A stretch of 64,000 nucleotides of DNA from RPRC01 sp034933285 (GTDB taxonomy: Bacteria; Desulfobacterota; Desulfuromonadia; Geobacterales; Geobacteraceae), in the NCBI GenBank assembly GCA_034933285.1, contig JAYFNT010000003.1, positions 85,234 to 149,233 of the forward strand. The letters run 5' to 3'. Below the pieces are notes generated by a model. The model saw nothing but the letters and a program-made list of their open reading frames with translations, was not told the origin of the DNA and ran no database searches. Shown here piece by piece: positions 25,569 through 33,188 of this stretch (position 1 is the first letter of the stretch; every line of letters starts with the position of its first letter). The translations under genes and the position numbers were made by a program.

Positions 25569-26189
25569 ATGCACGTTGGAATGTGGGGTCTTGCGGTCAT
25601 AGTTATCGTAATTGTCTCATGGCTTTTGTATAAATACCTGGCGCCGCAGAACTGGAAGGAGTGGGCTCGCGCTGGAGTAGTCCAGGCTTTCATCATCGCC
25701 TTCTACGCCGAAATGTATGGGTTTCCTCTGACCATCTACTTTTTGGCCCGCTTTTTCGGGCTAGATCTTGCGTGGGCCAAAGGTGGCAATCTCTGGGCTC
25801 AACTCTTTGGCACGCCAATGGCTCATCTCATCGCCATGATGATCGGCTATGCTATAGTGTTTAGCGGCGCAACACTGGTCGCTGACGGTTGGCGACGGGT
25901 TTACCAAGCAAGGCGCGAGGGGCGGCTTGTGACTGACGGCGTTTATGCGCGGGTCCGTCATCCGCAATACACCGGGCTGTTTATCATCGTTTTCGGTGAG
26001 GGCATTGTGCACTGGCCCACTATATTCTCTGTCATCGCATTTCCGATCATCATTATCGCTTACACATCGCTCGCCAGAAAAGAAGAACGACAGATGATAG
26101 AGAAGTTTGGCGATGAATACCGCGAGTACCAGAAGCGAGTTCCGATGTTCATTCCTCGTCGCAAAGTCGGCGACTTACAGGAGGAATAA
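25569..26189 (+). CDS. Isoprenylcysteine carboxylmethyltransferase-family membrane methyltransferase
   Basis: A 206-residue membrane protein of the ICMT/PEMT-like methyltransferase superfamily. Hydrophobic segments lie near 5-23, 33-60, 75-100 and 140-165. The C-terminal SAM-binding signature is present: RHPQYTGL near 135-142 and the E-x-x-M-x-x-x-F-G-D-x-Y pattern (EERQMIEKFGDEY) near 174-186. The substrate is unknown; bacterial relatives methylate lipids or other small molecules. A strong AGGAGG lies 7 bases before ATG 25569. The following 29-residue gene starts at its stop codon. Confidence 0.78.
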   Translation: MHVGMWGLAVIVIVIVSWLLYKYLAPQNWKEWARAGVVQAFIIAFYAEMYGFPLTIYFLARFFGLDLAWAKGGNLWAQLFGTPMAHLIAMMIGYAIVFSGATLVADGWRRVYQARREGRLVTDGVYARVRHPQYTGLFIIVFGEGIVHWPTIFSVIAFPIIIIAYTSLARKEERQMIEKFGDEYREYQKRVPMFIPRRKVGDLQEE

Positions 26190-26279
26190 ATGAGCGCACA
26201 AACCATGACCATCATAAGTGGTATCGTCTTGCTGGCAGTCTTCGCACTTGTCGCTTGGTACTTAAAACGACGAAGCTGA
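26190..26279 (+). CDS. 29-residue single-helix membrane peptide
   Basis: ATG 26190 overlaps the last base of the preceding stop codon and has AGGAGG 4 bases upstream. The peptide has a polar start (MSAQTMT), one hydrophobic helix (IVLLALVAWYL type) and a basic end (KRRS). This is the layout of tiny regulatory or stabilising membrane peptides. It is likely translated with the ICMT-like gene and may bind it. No family recognised. Confidence 0.55.
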   Translation: MSAQTMTIISGIVLLAVFALVAWYLKRRS

Positions 26280-26417
26280 TATCTTACTGTGTAGCTTTAG
26301 ATTCTGCTTCGGGTTGCGCGAGAGTCTGGAGAAATTTTGAGTCTCCAAACTCTTGCGGCTCAATATGACGCTTCTGTCCCTGATTCGCTCTGCTCATTTA
26401 CCTATGAATATTGATGA

Positions 26418-26632
26418 TCACACCTCTTTCATGATGTACCCTGCCCGGCGGACGGTGTGGATCAGTTTGCCGTTGCGGTCGTGGTCTATTTTCTTGCGAA
26501 GGTAGTTGATGTAGACATCGACGATATTGGTGAACCTGCAGAGTTCGTTTTTTGCCCAGACGTTGTCGGCGATGGTTGCCCTGGTTAATGTCTTGTTCGG
26601 GTTGCGCATCAGGAATTCCAGGAGGAGAGAAT
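26418..26632 (-). pseudogene. Truncated OmpR-family response regulator, DNA-binding end
   Basis: The minus-strand frame reads LLEFLMRNPNKTLTRATIA, then VDVYINYLRKKID and HTVRRAGYIMKEV, the complete winged-helix half of an OmpR/CusR-type regulator (about 70 residues). The receiver domain and start are absent. Similarity ends exactly at 26632, where the 14-bp inverted end of a 335-bp element begins, so insertion plus deletion probably broke it. Given the nearby copper genes it may once have been their regulator; that is an inference. Confidence 0.8.
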
Positions 26633-26967
26633 GGGGACGTAGCTGACTGCGTCGACTTAAATGTTCTGAGGCTAAGGAGACGCCCAGGGATGTTTAAAAG
26701 TAATCGAGTGGTTCCTCATTTTTCTCATTCTCAGGCACATAGGCGACACCGCCGCCAACCAGGGGACAGGACCATTCCGCTGCAAGAGGAGCATTATGCT
26801 ATCTGTGCGTTAAAAAGTTCGAACTGAATGGAGCCGCAATGGCGAGAACGCTGAACATCACGCGGTCCGGGGGTATTCGTGGCGGCACGAAGGGGCGGGG
26901 AAATATACGATAAAATGCCCGAGTTGCAAACAATGCTTGCCAAATTGACAAAATCAGCTACGTCCCC
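26633..26967 (+). mobile_element. MITE-like element with 14-bp perfect inverted ends
   Basis: GGGGACGTAGCTGA at 26633-26646 is the exact reverse complement of 26954-26967. The 335 bases between hold no credible coding sequence. The left end coincides with the break in the response-regulator gene. Similar GGGGACGTAG ends occur on small transposons and REP-like elements, from memory. No clear target duplication was found. Confidence 0.65.
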
Positions 26968-27064
26968 TTAATACACATAATCCAATGCATAAGCCGCGTC
27001 GAAATCCAACGGGCAGGATGATAACTGGTGTGATATCAGCTATATATACGGATACGAAACCCAG
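26968..27064 (+). other. Short spacer between MITE-like element and P460 gene
   Basis: AT-rich spacer with no gene or hairpin of note. Together with the element on its left it makes a gene-free stretch of about 430 bases. Confidence 0.5.
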
Positions 27065-27562
27065 TTACGGCACACCGGCCCAGTGAGTGAAGACGAAGTC
27101 ATTGTCGGCAACGGGTTTATGGCAGCTGAAGCATTCCTGCGCAAAGCCGGCATCCTTGCCGTAAGGTTTGTATTTTTCACCGACGAAACGGGCAAATCCC
27201 CATCCTCCGGTCTTCCTGTATTTCCCGGAATCCTTGATCATAAACTCCACCTGGGCAAATGTGCCGGGTACCATGGCCACGAGGAACTTGGGATGCTTCT
27301 CGGCTTTCCAGGCGACCTTGGCGAAAATGGTTCCATCCGGGAATGGACGCTTACCTTCGCGAAAGGCCTGTATAGCCGTTTCATTGCCAAGGATAACCCT
27401 GATATGCCCCTTGTCCGGCCGATAGGATGGAGCTATCACCTGCCAGTTGCGATAACCCTTTATCAAGGCTATACCGTTTGGCGCCACCAGCGGCCCGACT
27501 GCAGAAGCAACAGCAGTGATAGAGAGTGCCAGAAACAAAACGGACAGAAGCAATCCTTTCAT
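27065..27562 (-). CDS. Cytochrome P460 family protein
   Basis: An exported c-type heme protein of 165 residues. A signal peptide covers about residues 1-21. The P460 fold region follows (YRNWQVIAPSYRPDKGHIRVIL, shown here only in part: YRNWQVIAPSYR and GHIRVILGN), then FPDGTIFAKVAWK, and the heme site CFSCH at 144-148 with KPVADNDFVFTHW to the end. Family members oxidise hydroxylamine or act in electron transfer or NO detoxification; which applies here is unknown. Start ATG 27562 has AGGAGG about 6 bases upstream; a 30-residue longer frame has none. Single-gene unit in an otherwise decayed region. Confidence 0.85.
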   Translation of the reverse strand: MKGLLLSVLFLALSITAVASAVGPLVAPNGIALIKGYRNWQVIAPSYRPDKGHIRVILGNETAIQAFREGKRPFPDGTIFAKVAWKAEKHPKFLVAMVPGTFAQVEFMIKDSGKYRKTGGWGFARFVGEKYKPYGKDAGFAQECFSCHKPVADNDFVFTHWAGVP

Positions 27563-28168
27563 GTGTTCCTCCTTTTGGTGTTGTGTCTTTCCGTGTAGTT
27601 GAATGGTACATCCATGTGGATTCACAAAACCGCTATGTCGGAAAGACGGCACAAGATATCTGCCAGATGATAGGACAAGAATATTATGTTTTTAATTGTA
27701 TACTAAAGACGATAAATTTCCACAATTAGACCGGAAACCGTTGAACTGGAACAGTTTCATAGGGCCCCTGGGGAGGCCCCTGGAAACGTTGTCAATTTGT
27801 CAATTTATCAAGTCTAACATATTGATATTTGGTACGTGCCGCGTACTGCTCGCGGATATTGGCGTCCAAATTACTAATTGAGCGATGACGACCGGAACTT
27901 GTTCGAGAAAGGCAGGTGTGTAGGGGGAAGCCTGGTGGAAACTGCGTGGGCATTGCCTGTACGCCTAAAATATCCTGATCCATAAATCAATGTGTTATCT
28001 GGTCCAAGCTGACAAATTGTCAACGTCCCCGTGGTGTCCTCCGTGGTGTCCTGGATTTTCAGAGTAGTCTGCTGGTTGATTGTACCATTTCCCCATAAAT
28101 ACAGGGGCACCAAACCTATTTACCTGCTGCTGTGGATACGTGGTCGGACCAAGATAAAACCCCTTTAG
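27563..28168 (+). other. Gene-free AT-rich stretch
   Basis: About 600 bases. Short frames on both strands lack ribosome sites and family resemblance. A GC-rich GGGGCC-type palindrome near 27762-27782 is the only visible structure. The 5' end must hold the promoter of the minus-strand P460 gene. Confidence 0.5.
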
Positions 28169-28264
28169 ATTGCGCTGGCTGCCTATCTGATCTCAGCGGA
28201 GGCTGCGTTTGCCACCGGTGAGAACTTCGTCGTTGACGGCGGGATGACCCGCAGGATGATTTGT
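28169..28264 (+). pseudogene. Short-chain dehydrogenase C-terminal fragment
   Basis: The frame reads ALAAYLISAEAAFATGENF, then VVDGGMTRRMI, the typical last helix and strand of short-chain dehydrogenase/reductases (normally about 250 residues). It has an in-frame stop just upstream and no start codon. The frame after MTRRMI runs antisense through the next gene. A scar of a lost gene. Confidence 0.65.
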
Positions 28265-28276
28265 GAAGAAGAGCTG

Positions 28277-28663
28277 CTACGCCTTCCCGACAACAGGCTG
28301 GAGTTCCGCCAGCCGCTGCTGGATTTTGGGGGCAAGGGCCGGATTGACGCCGACGAAGAAAGAGCATTCACCGCCTTTCTCATGCGTCCTTTCGATGACG
28401 GCCGGGATAGCTGTGTTCAACAGTTTGTCCATGTCCAGTGTCGGGATGGTGAGACCGCCGGAGTAGCCGAAGGTTCCCCAGATGATGACGAACTCGTAAC
28501 CGGACTCCTCCCACATCCGGATGCCCACGCCAAAGGCGCGCTCCCGGAATTCCGCATCCTCCGGAGGCGCGTTGCGCAGCCGGTCCAGCAGTTCCCGGCC
28601 CTCCTTCGAGCGGTCGATGATGAACGCGTAATGTTCCGATTTGGCGGCGACAAGATTGTGCAT
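28277..28663 (-). CDS. Hypothetical protein, possibly N-terminally truncated
   Basis: A 128-residue soluble protein on the minus strand, not recognised. It has helical stretches (DRSKEGRELLDRLRN), a beta region with aromatic and Gly residues (GYEFVIIWGTFGYSGGLTI) and a helical end (IQQRLAELQPVVGKA). Residue makeup favours this strand over the overlapping + frame. An in-frame TAG lies two codons before ATG 28663 and there is no ribosome site, so it may be a remnant of a longer gene. It lies beside an SDR scar and a ferredoxin. Confidence 0.4.
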   Translation of the reverse strand: MHNLVAAKSEHYAFIIDRSKEGRELLDRLRNAPPEDAEFRERAFGVGIRMWEESGYEFVIIWGTFGYSGGLTIPTLDMDKLLNTAIPAVIERTHEKGGECSFFVGVNPALAPKIQQRLAELQPVVGKA

Positions 28664-28739
28664 TATCTAAGCACCCGCACCGAGGCCTTCGAGATGATGA
28701 TGGAGCATGCGCGGCAGATGGCGCGAATTTTGTGAATGG

Positions 28740-28925
28740 TCAGGAGGATTTCTTCTCCCACTCGATCGCTTCGACCGGGCAGACGTCGTCGCACGCCCCG
28801 CATTCGATGCAGACGTCCATGTCGATAACGTAAATCGGGTCTCCCGAGCTGATGGCGCTGACCGGGCAAACCGGTTCACAGGCGCCACAGGCGATACAAT
28901 TGTCGGTGATGTGATGAGTACCCAT
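28740..28925 (-). CDS. 2[4Fe-4S] ferredoxin
   Basis: A 61-residue bacterial-type ferredoxin. Two cluster-binding sets are complete: CIACGACEPVCP near residues 10-21 and CIECGACDDVCP near 42-53. It carries electrons at low potential between cytoplasmic redox enzymes. ATG 28925 has AAGGAG about 7 bases upstream; a 23-residue longer frame is less likely. Normal size and no lesion. Its partner is unknown since the flanking genes are broken. Confidence 0.92.
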   Translation of the reverse strand: MGTHHITDNCIACGACEPVCPVSAISSGDPIYVIDMDVCIECGACDDVCPVEAIEWEKKSS

Positions 28926-29445
28926 GATCTTCTCCTTTTTTCCGTTGGGGATCTTATGGAATAAATCTACCACCCTTTCGGACAATTTCATCACGCAGGG
29001 AGAATATCTTTCGAGAAAGGGTAAGCGGAAGGAGCCATTTATAAGAATGCTTTGAGCGGGGGAGGGTAGCCGGAACCCAGTGGGGCTCGAAACGCTACCT
29101 GAACATGGAGATGCTCAAGGAGCAGGAACTGGAACAAAGTCTTGAAATGGCAGAGGCAATCTAACCCCGAAAAAGGCGCTGCTAAGAAAAAAGCTAAAAT
29201 CTCTTTACACTTCCGAACCAATGCTTGTTGAACAGCTTATACGCGCATTCATCACCCGAAGACTCAGGTGATGTTCCTTGGGAACCGTGGACTCCGGAGA
29301 AACTTGGCGGTACATAGTCTGGGTTGATGTATTCTCGCCGCGCATAATATTTTCCTGTAATATCGGCCAAATATGCACAGGATAGAAGCAGAAAATACCT
29401 TTTTGCCTGCTTTGTTCGTTGTGTTTTGAGTGCCCTGCTGAAGAA

Positions 29446-29481
29446 AGCGCGGCGTTTCAGATTATATTGAAACGCCGCGCT
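29446..29481 (+). repeat. Perfect 14-bp stem hairpin
   Basis: AGCGCGGCGTTTCA pairs perfectly with TGAAACGCCGCGCT across an 8-base loop. No T-run follows on either side, so it is not a standard terminator. It may be a REP-type element or an old terminator. Confidence 0.7.
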
Positions 29482-29706
29482 CTATATGTTGCTCCTAGCT
29501 TCCCTGAGCATACAGAACATCCGTCAATTCGTGGCGGTTATCGCGAACCGATCCTTCGATGTGCAGATCAGGATACGCTCCATAAACCCTCGAAGATGTT
29601 TTTTGCCAAGAACGGGTAAAGGAAAAGGGTGTCCCTGACGTTCAGACTTTTTCCGGTAACTGCTATGGGATGTCCGTTGCGGAGTGGCAGCTGTCTGCCG
29701 TGTTGA

Positions 29707-29880
29707 AATTGAAAAAAATAAATGGTATTAGGGGTTTAATCTGTTGAAAAGAACATCCATTCAGGATGCCAATGATTATTGGCAATAATACTGTATAGTT
29801 AAATGATCAATCCCTATTGACGCTGCTTGACGTGCTTTTTGCAGAGCAACTGATCGACGGATATGACGAACAAATAAAGG
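29707..29880 (+). repeat. Leader-like direct repeat, copy 1 (upstream of sensor kinase)
   Basis: Begins AATTGAAAAAAATAAATGG and ends with CTTGACGTGCTTTTT, then GATATGACGAACAAATAA. A diverged copy lies at 31837-32012, on the other side of the kinase gene. It contains a small hairpin TGCCAAT/ATTGGCA near 29767-29784. The ends are conserved while the middle differs between copies. Confidence 0.65.
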
Positions 29881-30049
29881 TTTGCAGATGCCGGAGCGCC
29901 AGACTGAAGGAGTTCGGATTGCAAAAGCGACTCGGGCAGTACCATAGTGGAAGGCTAGAGTTATGCGTTTTCTGAAAAGAGTTAAGCATTTCCTGCCTCT
30001 ATTCCAAGAGACAACAAGCTGATAGGTGGCTAATGAAAAGGAGTGCTCA

Positions 30050-31690
30050 GTGCGTTACCAATTTCATCAAAAAGGCAGTGTGGATACTGTTAAGATCGTT
30101 GCTATATACGCACTGTTTGGTGTCTGCTGGATATATGTCTCTGATACAATAGGCAGTTGGCTCGTTCATGATCAGGCAATGTTGGTTAAAGTAGCCGTTA
30201 TCAAAGGTTCTTTTTTTATCATTTGCACAGCAGGGCTACTGTACTTCTTAATCAGCCGATACGTTCGGCGATTAGCTGCTGCCGAAGATCGATTGAACAA
30301 TAGTTTGAAATACTACCAGGCTATCTTCAATGCAATAAACGAAGCCATAATTGTTCAAGATGCCGGGAGTGGCCGCATAGTGGACGTCAATAACCGTATG
30401 CTGGAGATTTACGGATACGAATTTGAAGAAGCGCTTTCTGCGGATATTAGTCAGTTGTCTGAAGGAATGTCGCCATATTCACGAGAAGACGCTTTTGAGA
30501 AGGTTTGTAAGGCCAGAAGTGAGGCATCGCAGTGTTTTGAATGGCACACACGTAAAAAAAATGGGGAATTATTCTGGGCTGAAATTTCGATTACAAAAGT
30601 TTCGCTGAATGATTCTGAGAGGATAATTGCTGTAGTAAGAGACATAACTGAGCGCAGGAAAGCGGAGGAAGCAATTCATCAAAGCGAAGAGAAGTTCAGG
30701 ACTTTATTCATGTCCCTGAACGAGGGGTTCTATCTCTCCGAGATCATCTATGGTGATGATGGCAATCCTTGTGATTACAGGTATTTGGAAGCCAATCCAA
30801 AATTTGAAGAGATCTTGGGAATCAGTCGTGAGCAGATCATTGGCAAACGGTATAAGGAATTGGTGCCGGTTGACACAACCCAATGGTTGGACAATTACTT
30901 CAAGGTTGCACTTACCGGAGAACCTTGTACTTATTCATTTTATTCAAATGAATTTCGCATGCATTTCGAGACGTATGCCTACCAGCCGGCCAAAGGTCAG
31001 GTTTCCGTACTTGTCATAAACGTCACGGAGCGAAAATGTGCCGAAGAGAGGATCAGCGCCGCCCTCGCGGAAAAGGTGATTCTGCTCAAGGAGGTACATC
31101 ACCGCGTCAAAAACAACCTGCAGATCATATGTTCTTTGCTCGACCTGCAGTCCGACTCAATTCCGGATGAACAGTCGCGCAGCTACTTCCGGGAAAGTCA
31201 GAACCGCATCAGGTCCATGGCTTTGATCCATGGAATGCTCTATGAGTCGAAGGACTTTAACTCCATTCACTTCGGTGAATATATCCGGGACCTGACGCAG
31301 CATCTGATCGCTTCCTATGCCCTGGAAAGCAGCCGGATATCCCTCAAAGTGGATATCAGTGATTTCGTTCTGGACATCGATAGGGCGATTCCTTGCGGAC
31401 TGATCATCAACGAACTGGTTTCCAATGCCATGAAACATGCCTTTCCCGATAACCGTCAAGGGGAGATTTCCATTCGCTTGACTATTGACGAAAAACATTG
31501 GATTTCTCTTGCGGTTGCTGATACCGGCGTGGGTTTTCCTGCTGGGATCGATTATGAAAATACTCAGACGTTGGGTCTTCAGCTGGTTAGCACGCTCGTC
31601 AAACAGTTGCGGGGCCGTTTGACTGTCGACGCTGAACACACCGGCACCACTATTTTCATAACCTTTCCCGGGAATTCACTTCATGCTTAG
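30050..31690 (+). CDS. Membrane PAS sensor histidine kinase (HisKA_2 / HWE-like)
   Basis: A sensor kinase of 546 residues. An N-terminal two-helix membrane module (IYALFGVCWIYVSD and IKGSFFIICTAGLLYFL) is followed by two PAS domains near 85-210 and 215-330 (YYQAIFNAINEAI, VVRDITERRKAEE; RTLFMSLNEGFYLSE). The kinase core has the HisKA_2 site EVHHRVKNNLQII near 348, where His is the phosphoacceptor, and an ATPase domain with NELVSNAMKHAF and DTGVGFP. No receiver domain and no adjacent response regulator. GTG 30050 is chosen because AAAAGGAG lies 6 bases upstream; GTG 30026 has no such site. The membrane module resembles that of the kinase at 46.9-49.4 kb. Confidence 0.85.
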   Translation: MRYQFHQKGSVDTVKIVAIYALFGVCWIYVSDTIGSWLVHDQAMLVKVAVIKGSFFIICTAGLLYFLISRYVRRLAAAEDRLNNSLKYYQAIFNAINEAIIVQDAGSGRIVDVNNRMLEIYGYEFEEALSADISQLSEGMSPYSREDAFEKVCKARSEASQCFEWHTRKKNGELFWAEISITKVSLNDSERIIAVVRDITERRKAEEAIHQSEEKFRTLFMSLNEGFYLSEIIYGDDGNPCDYRYLEANPKFEEILGISREQIIGKRYKELVPVDTTQWLDNYFKVALTGEPCTYSFYSNEFRMHFETYAYQPAKGQVSVLVINVTERKCAEERISAALAEKVILLKEVHHRVKNNLQIICSLLDLQSDSIPDEQSRSYFRESQNRIRSMALIHGMLYESKDFNSIHFGEYIRDLTQHLIASYALESSRISLKVDISDFVLDIDRAIPCGLIINELVSNAMKHAFPDNRQGEISIRLTIDEKHWISLAVADTGVGFPAGIDYENTQTLGLQLVSTLVKQLRGRLTVDAEHTGTTIFITFPGNSLHA

Positions 31691-31836
31691 TAGGATAATA
31701 GGATGAAAATCGGCTTCCCTGATTACCTTTTGAAGGGTTTTGTTGCAAAGGCGGTTTCAGGCCGCGGTCGCTGATTTGCCGGAAGCAGGCCACTATTTTT
31801 ACCCGGACTGATTTTCAAGGAGACGATCAGTCTTAA

Positions 31837-32012
31837 TTGAAAAAAATTAAATGGCATCGGGGGTTTGGATCTGGTACAAAATAAATACCCTTCCAGTATG
31901 GGAAAAATATTAGAAAGACCAGTATATAGATATGTGGACAACGCCTATTGTTGCAGCTTGACGTGCTTTTTTCGGAGTAACTGATGGATGGATACGACGA
32001 ACAGATAACGGA
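31837..32012 (+). repeat. Leader-like direct repeat, copy 2 (downstream of sensor kinase)
   Basis: Begins TTGAAAAAAATTAAATGGC and continues to CTTGACGTGCTTTTTTCGG and GATACGACGAACAGATAA. The two ends match copy 1 closely in order and spacing; the middle does not. It is followed by a terminator rather than a gene. Confidence 0.65.
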
Positions 32013-32027
32013 TTGTGTACGATAACT

Positions 32028-32074
32028 AAAGCCGCCATTGCCGGAAAATTCCGGATGGCGGTTTTCTCTTTTTA
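32028..32074 (+). terminator. Rho-independent terminator
   Basis: AAAGCCGCCAT and ATGGCGGTTTT form the stem, with an inner CCGG-AAAATT-CCGG, followed by TCTCTTTTT. A clear terminator for + strand transcription through repeat copy 2. Confidence 0.75.
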
Positions 32075-32266
32075 AAGTATTTCTTTTCTCCCTTTACCTC
32101 TGAAGGATGAAAATGACCGCTGACCACACGTGGTTAGCGAAGCGAGCAGGGCTTTCTTGAGAAGATGGGAAAGGACGGCAAGTTGCGAAGAGAGGTTTTG
32201 AAAACAAGGGAGAAGCTGTCCAATTTCAAACCGTCTACTTGACAGGGACGCTTACGTTATCAGTTC

Positions 32267-33022
32267 ATGAATAACAATACCAACATCATTTGGGACATAG
32301 GTAACGTTTTATACCCGTATTCTCGTGTTACCGAGGAATATTATACCCTCTGTCACGATGCACATGCAGAAATCGCCTTAGAGGTCTTTCCGGTCCTATC
32401 TACGGAAGAAGCACAGTATCTTGTGGACGAATGCTATAATACATTTCACGACTGCTATGGTGCATTTGTTCCGGTGATCATTCATTACGGACTCGATTTA
32501 GAAGAAACGCGGCTTCGTCTGTTCAAAAAACACTACGCCATGCTATACGAATTGCTGATGAAACATTGCCCCGATATTTTCGGCGACAAGACAGAACTGG
32601 TTGATGCTTTTCGTGGAATTAGCGGGCGCGTTAAACACGGAATTTTATCACAATGCTGTATGGAGAGCTTTGGCATACCTGTGCTTGATAAATTAGGCAT
32701 ATTGCCTTTCTTTGAGCCGAAAGCAATTTTAGGACTTGATCAGGTTGGCTACGTCAAAAAAGCGGAAAGCACAAAGCCGCTCAGGATTGTTATGGAGCTT
32801 ATGGATGCCGATCCAGAACACACTTATTTTGTCGAAGATTCGCTGTCTAATCTAGAGCGAGCATCGGAAATAAAGGGTCTGCGCTGCATATATATAAGCT
32901 ACGGAAAACCGCTTGATAAATTACCCTCCTTCGTTTCGAACCAGTTTAGAGAGCCCACGGATTTCTTACGCGCTATAAAAGAATGGATCATTCTGACATC
33001 AGGTCACGGGTGTTCCGCCTAA
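32267..33022 (+). CDS. HAD-superfamily hydrolase (nucleotidase-like)
   Basis: A 251-residue haloacid dehalogenase-type phosphatase. Motif I is IIWDIGNVLYPY near residues 8-19, with the nucleophilic Asp; the second position is Gly, as in YihX-type members. Motif II is HGILSQC near 126, motif III a Lys region VKKAES near 165, and motif IV HTYFVEDSLSN near 186-196. The pattern resembles pyrimidine 5'-nucleotidases and YihX-like sugar phosphatases. GC is low and no ribosome site precedes the ATG, so the gene may be acquired. Confidence 0.75.
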   Translation: MNNNTNIIWDIGNVLYPYSRVTEEYYTLCHDAHAEIALEVFPVLSTEEAQYLVDECYNTFHDCYGAFVPVIIHYGLDLEETRLRLFKKHYAMLYELLMKHCPDIFGDKTELVDAFRGISGRVKHGILSQCCMESFGIPVLDKLGILPFFEPKAILGLDQVGYVKKAESTKPLRIVMELMDADPEHTYFVEDSLSNLERASEIKGLRCIYISYGKPLDKLPSFVSNQFREPTDFLRAIKEWIILTSGHGCSA

Positions 33023-33032
33023 GTCTGAAAGT

Positions 33033-33080
33033 CCATTTCCGACTGAGGCGGGACGGTAGAAATGGATTCCGGATGGAAAC
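33033..33080 (+). repeat. Degenerate copy of the GATTCCATCCGGAAA palindromic repeat
   Basis: A hairpin with arms CCATTTC (33033-33039) and GAAATGG (33059-33065) is followed by GATTCCGGATGGAAAC, the right end shared with repeats at 43.2 and 55.7 kb. It lies just after the HAD gene stop. A half or eroded copy. Confidence 0.5.
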
Positions 33081-33101
33081 TATTTGATTGTGGCAGTAGC
33101 C

Positions 33102-33154
33102 ATAAACTTCCCAATACGACAGGCATGTCAAAAGTAAAATTTTCTGGCACAATA
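33102..33154 (+). repeat. Solo IS-end fragment matching the scar at 18.5 kb
   Basis: TGTCAAAAGTAAAATTTTCT and the bases after it match 18524-18552 at 25 of 29 positions by eye, and the 20 bases upstream are also alike. No transposase follows. It lies just ahead of the DisA-like gene and may carry its promoter. Confidence 0.55.
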
Positions 33155-33188
33155 GTAATACTGTAATACTGTCTCCTCGAAATCCCGA

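Larger units (their letters stand above)
28926..30049 (+). other. Gene-poor stretch before sensor kinase
   Basis: About 1.1 kb without an intact gene. A frame ending at TAA 29162-29164 reads RYLNMEMLKEQELEQSLEMA, the tail of a lost helical protein. A 14-bp stem hairpin lies at 29446-29481 and a leader-like repeat at 29707-29880; both are listed separately. The rest is featureless. Confidence 0.5.
31691..32266 (+). other. Intergenic stretch between kinase and HAD gene
   Basis: About 575 bases without a gene. It holds the second leader-like repeat, a terminator and a palindrome CGCTGACCACACGTGGTTAGCG-like sequence near 32118-32139. No ribosome site is visible before the next gene. Confidence 0.5.

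Noticed and set aside
28244..28735. 163-residue + frame through 28.2-28.7 kb
   Set aside because: Starts inside an SDR remnant and is antisense to a more protein-like minus-strand frame. Its tail STRTEAFEMMMEHARQMARIL looks coding and may be another scar, but no gene can be supported.
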